From contig NC_081335.1 of NCBI RefSeq assembly GCF_022539665.2, forward strand, positions 2,046,001 to 2,110,000: 64,000 nucleotides of DNA, in the 5' to 3' direction. A program made the translations under genes and the position numbers. Within the stretch, counting starts at the first letter, position 1. Each line of letters begins with the position of its first letter. The notes beneath the pieces were generated by a model. It was not told where the DNA came from, ran no database searches, and worked only from the letters and a program-made list of their open reading frames with translations. This DNA comes from Daphnia carinata. Taxonomy: Eukaryota > Arthropoda > Branchiopoda > Diplostraca > Daphniidae. Shown one piece after another: positions 55,436 to 64,000 of this stretch.

Positions 55436-55905
55436 GAAAAACGGTGAAGTTGGGTTTCAAAAAGTAAGCACGGCTTTAGCGAAATGACGATTATTTCAAA
55501 AACGGCTTACTTGACAAAAAAACAAAGGGCTTTTTCTGAATCAGCGTTAAAATTGGGTTATACTGTGGGATTTTCATCGCATTCCGAGAGATTTCGATTT
55601 TTTCCCATTTTGACAAAAGTGGGAAGGCTATAGCCTTCTTACTTTTCCAATTTTGGCAAAATTTTAGATTTCGCTTTAAATATGTGGTTTCGATGCAGAA
55701 TTGAACGGGCATCCCGAATATGAGGGTTGTTTTCTCGTGAGACTCATAGTTTTTGAATGAAACGTAAAAAACGGTGAAGTTGGGTTAAAAAATAAGGCCG
55801 GGCTTATATTGTCGGGCTTAAAAGTTTTACCTATTAAAAAATAATAGCATTAAATCTAGATAACTATGTATGATTCTGATTCAAAATTAACCAAGGAACA
55901 CATGG
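55436..55905 (-). repeat. Dispersed single copy of the 330-bp repeat family
   Basis: Read on the minus strand, this segment matches one full unit of the array at 2.6-4.1 kb plus its left flank. The flank (CCAAGGTTCCTTGG-like start, the TAAAACTTTTAAGCCCGACAA motif) lies at 55815-55905. The core palindrome GAAGGCTATAGCCTTC is at 55623-55638, and the rest of the unit extends to about 55436. It has more substitutions than the array units have among themselves. It shows that the family exists as a single unit elsewhere and that the flank travels with it, so the array grew from within an element. The open frame at 55491-55712 is a by-product of the repeat. Confidence 0.85.
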
Positions 55906-56401
55906 TTATTAGGCAGAAATATAGGTTGTCTAATGAATTATGATTAAAATAGGTAAGCAAATCATATGGGCTTGTGCAACGATACAAATATGACCTTCGT
56001 ACACTAACCTTCCGGAGCCTTCATTTCCGTTATCGGTTTCATATCACAGCGAATCTTTTTTACAGTTTCATAATTAAACAGTCATTTCTTCGTCCTATCA
56101 TTTATTGCTGCCAACTAAATGTCATACAAGAAAAGCTTAAACCTGGACTAGGCGAGGCGCCGAGCTGATAAGCTAAGGTAAAGCAACCCAATGAGCAACT
56201 CACCTTGATTTTGTGTGCGTGGGCATAGTTAACACACAGTTAAATCTGATAACCTAACCGAAATCTACCATCGAAACTATTACTCAATGGGAAGCTTAGC
56301 TTTGATTTTTGTTTTCCTCCATAAAATAACGGTGTAGTGGACAAAACGTAAAAGAAGATCTATGTATTGTATTTTTTAGTTCTGAAAGCTTGATTACAAA
56401 A
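55906..56401. other. Intergenic between repeat copy and chitin-binding gene
   Basis: No supported gene. It includes the 3' side of the minus-strand chitin-binding gene; the 55974-56168 frame has no family features. Confidence 0.4.
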
Positions 56402-56850
56402 TTAAAACGTAGGGGGAATAGGCTCTGGGTCCGGGCATTTGTAATGCTGAACGCAATTTTGCGCTGCTTCATCAAAATACGTTTGATAAGTTTGATTGGG
56501 GCAGCTAAACCTGTTGTACGAAACAAACAAGGTCATGATTCTTCTTCACTAATTCATATACGTGTATCGCAAAAGCTAAGTTACGTACGTTAATTTAGTT
56601 CCATCTTCTCGGCAGTAATAATACACCTCACAGTTTTTCCAGAGGTCTGCAAAGTACCCAACTTTACCACTGCAGTCAAATACTGGAGGTTCACCTCCGG
56701 GACCTCCAGGACCTCTGACGATCCCAGCAGCGATACAGACATGTGTCAGAGCTGCAGCAATAAGAGATTTGAATTAAAATCGACAAACATATAAATAATG
56801 TAATTAAACTGACCAATTAGAAGAAAACCGGACAAGATTAGAACCCTCAT
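56402..56850 (-). CDS. Small secreted chitin-binding (peritrophin-A type) protein, copy A
   Basis: Three exons (56814-56850, 56589-56751, 56402-56510) join in frame to 102 aa. The signal peptide is MRVLILSGFLLIG followed by ALTHVCIAAG. After a Gly/Pro linker (RGPGGPGGEPPV) comes a single type-2 chitin-binding domain with the six expected Cys: FDCSG, KNCEVYYYC, FSCP, QNCV and YKCP. It ends PEPIPPTF. The upstream in-frame ATG at 56883 sits at the predicted transcription start, about 30 bp from the TATA box, so I use the ATG at 56850. Such one-domain proteins bind chitin in cuticle or the gut peritrophic matrix. Its neighbour copy B has the same exon lengths for exons 1 and 2 and is clearly a tandem duplicate. 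Confidence 0.88.
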
Positions 56851-56904
56851 GGCGATTGGGAGGAAAGTAATTTGTCTCTGCATGATTTCTAGGGTGCAAT
56901 CACG

Positions 56905-56912
56905 CTTTTATA
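56905..56912 (-). promoter_or_regulatory. TATA box of chitin-binding gene A
   Basis: TATAAAAG on the minus strand, 62 bp upstream of the chosen start codon. It predicts transcription starting near 56881, which makes the ATG at 56883 unlikely to be used. Confidence 0.65.
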
Positions 56913-57210
56913 CTGTGGGTCGTGACGATATGTAACAGCTGATACATCATTGATAACGAAACCGAGGCTTCGGAAAGGTGGCGTCATTCAAGCGTGAAGT
57001 TTAGAAGAGTGAATCAAGATCCTTGATGATGGGTGATAAGAATCGTAACATGGCAACTTAGATTTGAATGACGTCTTATTTTATTGTAGCCACCAATCAC
57101 ATTAAAGTATTTCATGTTTTAGAAACCCCATTGCTTCTAACTAAAAATTTGAAAGCAAATTCCACGATTATATTTCAAGAAGAAGACTTTTACGTTGAAG
57201 GCTCGAAACA

Positions 57211-57679
57211 TTAAATAGGGTTGATAGGTTCCGGTTCTGGGCATACGTAATTTTCAATACATTGGACAGTTGCTTCGTTAAAATACATTTGTATAGGATG
57301 ACTAGGGCAACCGAACCTAAATGACAGCCAAATGTAATGGTTGCACATTATCAATCGAAAAGAAATTCGTAATATGTCATCAAATACTTACGTCAGCTTA
57401 GTTCCATCTTCGAGACATTGGTAATAGACCTCGCAATTTTTCCATAGGTCTGCATAATACCCAACTTTACCGGTGCAATCAAACACCGGAGGCTCTCCTC
57501 CCGGGCCACCTGGACCTCGGCCACTCACGGCAGCGAGGCAGTTTTGCGTGACGCCTAAGTAAACACGGTGATAAATTACAAACAGTTGTAATTGAAAAGA
57601 TTGACAGCTACAAATAAAAAACTAAGGCGTAGTTCAACTCACCGATTAGAAGAAAGATGGACAGGGCGAGTAATTTCAT
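57211..57679 (-). CDS. Small secreted chitin-binding (peritrophin-A type) protein, copy B
   Basis: Three exons (57643-57679, 57392-57554, 57211-57316) join in frame to 101 aa. The signal peptide is MKLLALSIFLLIG. The linker RGPGGPGGEPPV is identical to copy A. The chitin-binding domain carries six Cys: FDCTG, KNCEVYYQC, FGCP, VQCIE and YVCPEP. A TATAAGGG box lies 62 bp upstream of the ATG, the same spacing as in copy A, so the promoter was duplicated with the gene. A minus-strand AATAAA (forward 57080-57085) lies 126 nt past the stop. The role is presumed to be the same as copy A, in cuticle or gut lining. Confidence 0.88.
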
Positions 57680-57733
57680 GGTGAATGGGCTCAGCGTATC
57701 TTGTTTCTAAGTCAGTTCAGGATCATGTATGGC

Positions 57734-57741
57734 CCCTTATA
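57734..57741 (-). promoter_or_regulatory. TATA box of chitin-binding gene B
   Basis: TATAAGGG on the minus strand, 62 bp upstream of the ATG, mirroring copy A. Confidence 0.55.
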
Positions 57742-57949
57742 TTGAGAGTGCTGATATTGTGTACAATGGAGATAAATTTTTTTGAAGGGTTGCTATTGGA
57801 AGCAAAAGATACAAAGGTGACATATATGATGAAATAAAGATTTGGCTGAGAATTATGATTGCTTGAAATAATGGATTGATTTTCAGATATTTGAATAATA
57901 ATTCTCGTTTCTGGGAAAATGTGTTAGGCTTCGGGCTGCAGTGAAATTT

Positions 57950-58257
57950 GCGTACACTGGCATAGTTCCATCTTCTAGGCAATGATAATAATATACGAGC
58001 ACCTTTTATTTCTCCATAGGTCTGCAAAGTATCCAAACTTATCGTTGCCATTAAACATTAATGTCAAACTTTAATATGAGCTAGCATTTAGCTCAAGAAT
58101 GGAGGCTCCGAGCCCATGACACTTGTTGCGTCAACTGTCAAGGCAGTGCTGTAAGGTTGCTTTTGCAATTAGGGCTTTACCTCTTAAAATAAAAATTGTC
58201 AAAAGGATTATCCGTGGCTATCCGACTAGAAAAAGCAAAGGCAAGATACAAAATTAG
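57950..58257 (-). pseudogene. Decayed third chitin-binding paralogue
   Basis: The minus strand reads FNGNDKFGYFADLWRN over about 58003-58062, then after a frame change YYYHCLEDGT over 57967-57998. Both match exon 2 of copies A and B. The first domain Cys is replaced (FNGND for FDCTG), the reading frame shifts after LWRN, and the donor region is altered. Weaker similarity to the exon 2 start (GGAGGCTC near 58101) and to exon 1 (near 58219-58255) continues upstream, in the same order as the intact genes. No exon 3 remnant was found. It is a tandem copy that has lost function. Confidence 0.75.
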
Positions 58258-58454
58258 TACAAACGGCCGAACGGACTAGGAATAGGAAATAAACAAGATT
58301 TCGGGGTCTTTTCTTTCGGAGACTTGGCAACTTAGGTAAGCTTGTCATTGAGCCAAGCCGTTTGAAATTGAGCTGGCTTGTAGTTTGCCACTGTCGATTT
58401 TGCATTAGAACATCGTGATTTGTTCCATTATCCTCTTTAATTTCCCGGTGAACA

Positions 58455-59275
58455 ATGAGGCAGAAACATCAAGTTGATACAGCCAAAATAAAAGCGAAAC
58501 ATGGAAAAGCTTACAGGTAGCCTAATGGTATTTCAGCATAGCTTACAACAAAAGCCTTAACCAATTTAACATTACTACTGAAACAGACTAGGATCAAAGG
58601 ACAAGTCAAAATTATTTACTGGGTCACCGACAGTTCAAACCCCAAAGAAAAGTTTGGGAAAACAAAATTCCTTAAATGTTAGACCAAATAACTCTAAACA
58701 TCCTGCCTTAGAAACATCTACGAAGACTAAAGCAGACAAATCTAAGTCAACACCTTCCAAAACGACTGAAAAAACTGGAGCCTCAATACTTAAAACAGTA
58801 AGAGATAATAAAGCCTTTAACAGTATAATATTCACAAGCAAAGCATTGTAGCCCAAAAGGTACAGGCCTGGGACAAAAGCACTCAGAGAAATAAGGAAGT
58901 ACCAGAAAGGAACAGAACTCCTTCTTCAGGTATGTGGATTTGGTTTGTGTGACCCTTTAAGATTAAATACCCTATATATTTACCATTAACCAGAAAGCCC
59001 CATTTCAACGCCTAGTTCGCGAAGTCACAATTGAATTATCAGATGAAACAATGAGGTTTGTTTTGCTGCATCAAAGTCATATTTTGACAGTTAATGAGCG
59101 TTCTTTAAAATCCGGTAACAGATTCACTGCTGAGGCACTTGAATGCTTACAAACTGCTGCAGAAGCGTACGTTGTTCAATTGTTTGAGGATTCAGTTTTA
59201 GCCATGATTCACGCGAGGAGAGTTACGCTAATGGTTCGTGATATTCAATTTATCAGGCGTTTACGAGGCATTTAA
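58455..59275 (+). CDS. cid: Divergent histone H3 variant, probable centromeric CENP-A/CenH3
   Basis: Exons 58455-58516, 58587-58797, 58852-58929, 58994-59055 and 59122-59275 join in frame to 188 aa. The N-terminal tail of about 91 aa is Lys/Ser/Thr-rich and lacks the canonical ARTKQ start. The histone fold begins [19 protein letters not shown], continues [10 protein letters not shown], then [20 protein letters not shown], and ends [11 protein letters not shown]. Replicative H3 genes lack introns and are nearly invariant; the introns, foreign tail and many fold substitutions point to CenH3, the histone that specifies centromeres. The loop-1 to helix-2 spacing equals H3, without the small extension common in CENP-A, so a different H3 variant remains possible. 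The 66-nt intron 59056-59121 is stop-free and in frame; if retained, the product is 210 aa. Confidence 0.82.
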
Positions 59276-60954
59276 CGATTTACCGCAACACATTTTGATT
59301 CCTCATCAAACACAACTTTTTAATCGTTTTTCCGAAACCCACCAATGATTTTTTTTTTGTAAATGATGTTTCATTTTCTCATACGTGCAACGTTTTATTG
59401 CCGTTATTTCTTTTTTTTTTATCGCTAAAAGACGTAAAATTGTAATACAAGCACTATTCAAATGAGTACAATTGAAAATCCTATTTTACTTTTCAACTGT
59501 TGAGTAATTTCGAAATGTCAACCAAGGTTTCTTCAATAAGTAAAGTAAAAAAAAAACTAATACCATTTAGTTATTCATAAAGATTGTACTACTTACTACA
59601 TTAATAATAGTTTTTAGAAAGATCTTTGAGTCACGTAGAAAAGTCGAAAGAATAATAGCAGTGGTAATACAACTGATACTGTTCGTAAATAAAGCTAAAA
59701 CATTAGCCACCGAGTTAGTTAACACGCTGGTAAATAACGCTAAGACATTCAACTTTTTTTTTTTTTTTTTTGAGTACCAGAACAAAGTCATAATATTACT
59801 CCGTTCGATACACAGTACAGCAACTTTTTGTAGACGTCGTGGTTAGGGAGAGAAGATACGTTGTCGAAAGCACAGATAATGATTCTTTCGAAATGAAATT
59901 GGAGCGAAATTTCACTGCACCACAATGGGTATAGCGAAACATATTTTAACAAAGTTATCGATGTCGAATTGTACATAATTTTTGAGTTGTTAGCAAAAAA
60001 TAATAATAGTAATAATAATTAAAAAAAATCGCCAACACTTGAAGTCTTGTGTACAGAATGGTTCAATAATCAATGGGATGAATAACGCTAGAAGAGGAAA
60101 GTGAATCGAAGGTTTTTCACGTTTACACTTCGTACGAAATGTTTTCGTTAAATGGACGAAAGCAAAAAGAACGACTCAAATATGAAGTTATAATAAAGGT
60201 TGGATTTACGTTGAAGAAAATGCGTACACAGATACGTACGACTGGCAGGTGAGGAAGAGGACAAACGGCTAGTTGGGAAATGATTTCAGTTCTGTTGAAC
60301 GTTTGCTTGGAGTATGAGTTAAATGCCCTGGAACAAGAAAAATTGGTACCTATTGCAATTGGAGCAACAGTGGAGCACATACTGTTGATTGTTCAAGTGT
60401 GCTCTTTAAATAGAGCAGGTATTTTTCTAGTAGTTTCATATTGCGGAGAGTGGGAATTCGAGTGTTGAGTACTGAATGGGGTGGAATGGGGCTGCCTGAC
60501 GGTTGATTCCTGAGTATTTCACACTTTTACCATTTCGTTATCAATTGCTTGCTGGTTACACTGCCAAAGTAGGTTTCAAACGCTTGGAGGGTTGAAGGGA
60601 ACGGGTTATTGTTATCCAGTTTTTATCCTGTTACGGAATCGGAATTTGTTCTTCCTTTCACCTGTCAGACGAGGGATCTCGTAGAAGGAAGTATGTTGAT
60701 TACAGTTATGGTCGATGTACGTGCCTCGAAGTTAATGAAAAAATAATGAAGACATAGTACATACATAAGAAAACAGAAGATTTTCAGAAAGGAAAAATTC
60801 GCGGCTAGAAAGGCAAAGAAGAGAAGAAAAAAAAATGTCACAAAGCTTGACGTAAAACCCACAAGACACTTTGATGCACTTCTATATACTTCGCGGCAGG
60901 TACGTTGGCGTTACAAGTAGACATCATCCACTCCTAACCAGGGAGAAGATGATG
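59276..60954. other. Convergent intergenic region
   Basis: This lies between the 3' ends of the plus-strand H3-variant gene and the minus-strand receptor gene. No supported gene. It contains a T run at about 59754-59771. A plus-strand AATAAA at 59688-59693 is a possible distal poly(A) signal for the H3 variant. Both 3' UTRs must lie here. Confidence 0.45.
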
Positions 60955-63113
60955 CTACATGTTCGATTCTGTATGCGGGATGGGTCCCACGCTGCCGGTA
61001 CTCATTGTTGTATAGTTGTTGTGATTTGGTGTCAAATTTAAGTTGGGTGGTGGAGGTGGAAGAAAAGCCGGAATTCTTACCGGCTGACCGGTGTTAAATG
61101 TGGTGGTAGGGTAGAGTCGTGTCAACGCTGTAACACGCTCCAAAACACAAGACGCGGACAATCGGGCTTCGGCATCTTGGTCCCAACACTCTTCAATGGT
61201 ATGACATAAAATGTCCATGCCACGACGCTGCCTCCACATTTCCTTCAGCACGGGACGACGCTTAAGGTGGACTACGCACTCTTGCATGTCCTCCAGCGTT
61301 GGATGTTGTCCCACCTGTGAATGAAAATAGATTTTAAAATCTTGGCACTATAACTAGACATGCGGAGGGCAGTTGCCTCTTCTTCGAATGGAAGAAGATA
61401 CTCTGGAACGGGTGCGTCCTGGCCTCTGCAACGCGACAGAAGTTCCCATAGGACAAGGGCACATGCGTACATATCAATTCGCAAAAAAGCATCTCTGTTA
61501 AAGTTAATCGCGCCTTCCAATACTTCAGGTGCCATATATCGACGAGTTCCCACCTGGAAATTGCGATGTATCATTATTCAATATGCATTTTTTTCAGTAA
61601 TTTACTTGTCCGTGAGTATCTCCAACAGGTCTTCCAGGGTAGAAAATGAGGGCCAATCCAAAATCGGCAATGCAAGCCGTCAGATCAGATTTGAGCAGTA
61701 CATTCTTTGATTTAAAGTCTCTGTGAGCTACAGCAGGTTTGCAGGCGTCTGCCTTGGAAGCGGGCACCTCTTCGTGAAGGTGCGTCAATCCTCGTGCCAT
61801 GCCTTCGGCGATACGACACAGTTCCGTCCACGAAAGTGAATTGCACTGCAAATGGACAAAACATTTCATACAATTGTGAAACGCGTGCTTTTCTAATTCA
61901 AATTACATACCTTCAGGTAGTCGCATAGTGACCCTTTCTCATGGAAAGCTGTAATGAGCCAAAATTCTGTCTGCAGGCTGTCTCCTCGTTTCTCAGCGCT
62001 CATGAATTGAAGGATATTATCGTGATCAAGCTGAGGTAATTTGAAAACCTCTTGCTCAGCGAGCCAAGATTGCTTATCCTAGAAAAAGTTTTATTGTGCA
62101 TTTACATATGAATCTCTCCAGAATTCTCCTCCTATAGTTCAACTAATAATACCTGAAGTGGGAAGATTTTGACGGCAACAGTTTCGGTTTTTAGCTGTCC
62201 TTTCCAAACTGCACCAAACCTGCCACGTGCTTTGATTTCTAATAATTGCACGGGGCTTACGGTGAGCGTTGGCGAAGGGGGATGGATCGCTTGGGGTTCA
62301 GCAGTAGGTAACTAGTTCAAAGAACAATTAGAAAACATTTCGGACTGCTACAACAGTCTTATTACCTCGTTGAAGTATGCCATTCGCTGACGACGGTACA
62401 TCCAATACCCAATTACAATCATGAAGGTTATAGCCACAATTGGAACAAGTGTGTACATCAGGGTGTTTAAAATGGGCTTTCCTTGAGAACTTCTTAAGGG
62501 AGGAACACCATCTACAAGACAATTGCTTATTTTTTTTATGTAAATATTTGATGTGGTGAACAACATACCAATGGTGGGCGGTGTCTCTGTTGCCAAGGGC
62601 TCCCAGGAAAATTCTCTGTTACAATAATCCCCCTCACAACAGCAAAAAAGAAGGTTTTTCCTTGGTTCTTCTTTTTGGCCAACACACTTTGACTGATTGT
62701 AGCAGCCAAAGTTGTTCAAAAAACAGCCCTGGAAAAAAATTTCATTTTCACATTGCAGTCATTTGGACTACTATGTTTACAATAAGAAACCTTGAATTTG
62801 ATTTGTAGCTCTCCAGAACTTGAATTTTGCCATAAAACATAGCAGTGATTCCTTTTATTGGGTTCTGCAACTTCACAATACTCCGTTTCATTGCAGCCCT
62901 TTCCAGTGTCTTGGCAAATGGTATGATTATAATATTCACATTTTGTAGTCACAAGAGAGCTTTCAGTTGGAGAAACTGTAATACAAGTAGCCAGCCATTA
63001 TGCATTATTACATAAAATATTATAAATAACACAAAATAGTGTTTACCTTTAGTCAAAAGTACTATAGTTGACACGAGGAAAAGTATGGAAAAAAATTCTC
63101 TAGTACATCCCAT
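60955..63113 (-). CDS. put: Type II activin/BMP receptor serine/threonine kinase (punt orthologue)
   Basis: Nine exons (63047-63113, 62791-62975, 62569-62728, 62366-62511, 62153-62311, 61911-62078, 61606-61845, 61377-61553, 60955-61314) join to 553 aa. Signal peptide is 1-22. The Cys-rich ligand-binding ectodomain ends with the receptor-II CCC box ([10 protein letters not shown]). The transmembrane helix is at about 153-175. The kinase domain has a Gly loop RGRFGAVW, Lys 234 in [14 protein letters not shown] at about 336-343, DFG at about 356 and [12 protein letters not shown]; it ends [20 protein letters not shown]. The tail is Pro/Asn/Thr-rich. Type II receptors bind activin/BMP ligands at the cell surface and phosphorylate type I partners, which activate Smads. 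The last intron (61315-61376) appears to start with GC rather than [20 protein letters not shown] is the conserved family join and needs that donor. Confidence 0.95.
61315..61376 (-). other. put: GC-AG intron in the receptor kinase gene
   Basis: A 62-nt intron with donor GAG/GCAACT and acceptor TTCACAG/GTG. No GT in the area gives the required phase 0, whereas the GC donor closely matches the GC-AG consensus AG/GCAAGT and restores the family sequence exactly. Skipping it would read through to an in-frame insertion of [16 protein letters not shown] and further residues. Confidence 0.75.
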
Positions 63114-64000
63114 TTTCAGAAAATTTAAGGGACCTGAACTGCTGGAAATTAAACAGTCAACTTTCAAGTTTTGATGTTTCTATTCTTTTAGCATGGGCAA
63201 ACCCCAGATAGAATGGTCAGCTACAGGCCCATTGACAATAAGCCATTGACACTTGCTATAAAGGAATTGCAATCCTACTTGAATTATCAAGTCTATAACG
63301 TGGGACTTCTACACTATTTGTGTCAGGAATTATACGATTTTTGCGACGTAGAGCCCCCTTCACATTTGCTGTAGTGTGACTTCTACAACGTAGATTAATA
63401 AACAAGACCAGCGAGAACAGCCAGACTGTGTTCTCTGCCGAACAGCGATGTTCGTTAAATCAATCGAACACAAAAAAAAACAGAATTTTGTGATCTCTTC
63501 TCGATCGTCGCAATTGGGAGCGTAACTCATAAAAACAAAACGCCACAAAATGGCGTATACTTCGTTTACAATCGATCTTTACACAGAGTGAAATAGACGA
63601 ACGCTTAAAATGAAATCCACCATGATTCTTTCCTGAGCTTCCCCTAGCGTTGGACTCCTTTGCTTGTGATTTTTTAGTACCTCTGGAGATACTCGTCGAT
63701 AGGTGGCGCATGGAACAGCCATGGTCGATAGTCTCCTATCTTCTTTTTTTCTCCAAATATCTAAGTATCGATTCATAAATTTTTTTGAAGAATCAAACAA
63801 ATGAGCTACGCCATGCACAACGTCGTATTTATTCGTTATTCGTTGTTTTTATTACTCTTTCAATTTTTTTTATTGGTTACTCAAAAACAGTTATAATAAC
63901 ACAAATGTGTGTTTTTTTTTTTACTTTCACCAGAAATTCATTTTTAAATGAATGTTCTGCTGTGAATGGGTCCGTGAGTAGCGGTAATTTCGACTGGCAA
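63114..64000. other. Right edge: receptor promoter region, no supported gene
   Basis: It should hold the 5' UTR and promoter of the receptor gene. Minus-strand frames at 63460-63711 and 63579-63818 have ATG starts (for example MAVPCATYRRVSPEV at about 63721) but no family features or clear splice partners, so they are left unassigned. The window ends in AT-rich sequence. Confidence 0.4.

Noticed and set aside
55491-55712. 73-codon minus-strand frame
   Set aside because: It lies wholly within the 330-bp repeat family copy, and the equivalent frame is broken in the array units.
56851-56883. Upstream ATG (MQRQITF) as the start of chitin-binding gene A
   Set aside because: It falls at the transcription start predicted from the TATA box at 56905-56912; the downstream ATG gives a typical signal peptide and matches copy B.
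63579-63818. 79-codon minus-strand frame near the right edge
   Set aside because: Ordinary composition without motifs, signal peptide or splice partners; probably chance or upstream-region sequence of the receptor gene.

Overview
The window is nuclear DNA of an animal, most likely an arthropod and probably a small crustacean such as Daphnia. The inference rests on spliced genes with mostly short GT-AG introns (about 50-100 nt), several TATA-box promoters and the gene families present. I reconstructed exon structures by hand from splice signals, reading phase and family conservation. In every gene listed as intact the joined exons keep one open frame to a stop. No database search was possible.

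Layout: (1) 0.5-1.0 kb, a small secreted Tyr/Gly-rich protein (minus). (2) 2.6-4.1 kb, a tandem array of 330-bp units; a single inverted relative lies at 55.4-55.9 kb. (3) 5.1-6.3 kb, a calexcitin-type EF-hand protein (minus, six exons). (4) 6.3-13.4 kb, no gene I can support. (5) 13.4-42.3 kb, one AGAP/centaurin-gamma Arf-GAP gene (minus) with two alternative first coding exons, one reached through a 20-kb intron extremely rich in homopolymers and microsatellites. (6) 43.05-48.9 kb, an SLC45-family sugar/proton transporter (minus, 11 exons). (7) 50.3-51.3 kb, an NK-like homeobox gene with an EH1 repressor motif (minus). (8) 53.6-54.5 kb, an unrecognised secreted or membrane Tyr/Pro/Ser-rich protein (minus). 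(9) 56.4-58.3 kb, two tandem small chitin-binding peritrophin-type genes and a decayed third copy (minus). (10) 58.45-59.28 kb, a divergent intron-containing histone H3 variant, probably the centromeric CENP-A/CenH3 (plus; the only plus-strand gene recognised). (11) 60.95-63.1 kb, a type II activin/BMP receptor kinase, the punt orthologue (minus), with a GC-AG intron.

The genes belong to unrelated processes (calcium buffering, Arf/membrane traffic, sugar transport, transcription, cuticle or gut matrix, centromere, TGF-beta signalling), so this is an ordinary eukaryotic neighbourhood rather than an operon-like system. The points most worth following are the CenH3 candidate with an in-frame 66-nt intron placed exactly in histone loop 1, the sharply bounded homopolymer domain over the AGAP locus, the hairpin-bearing 330-bp repeat family and the GC-AG intron in the receptor gene.
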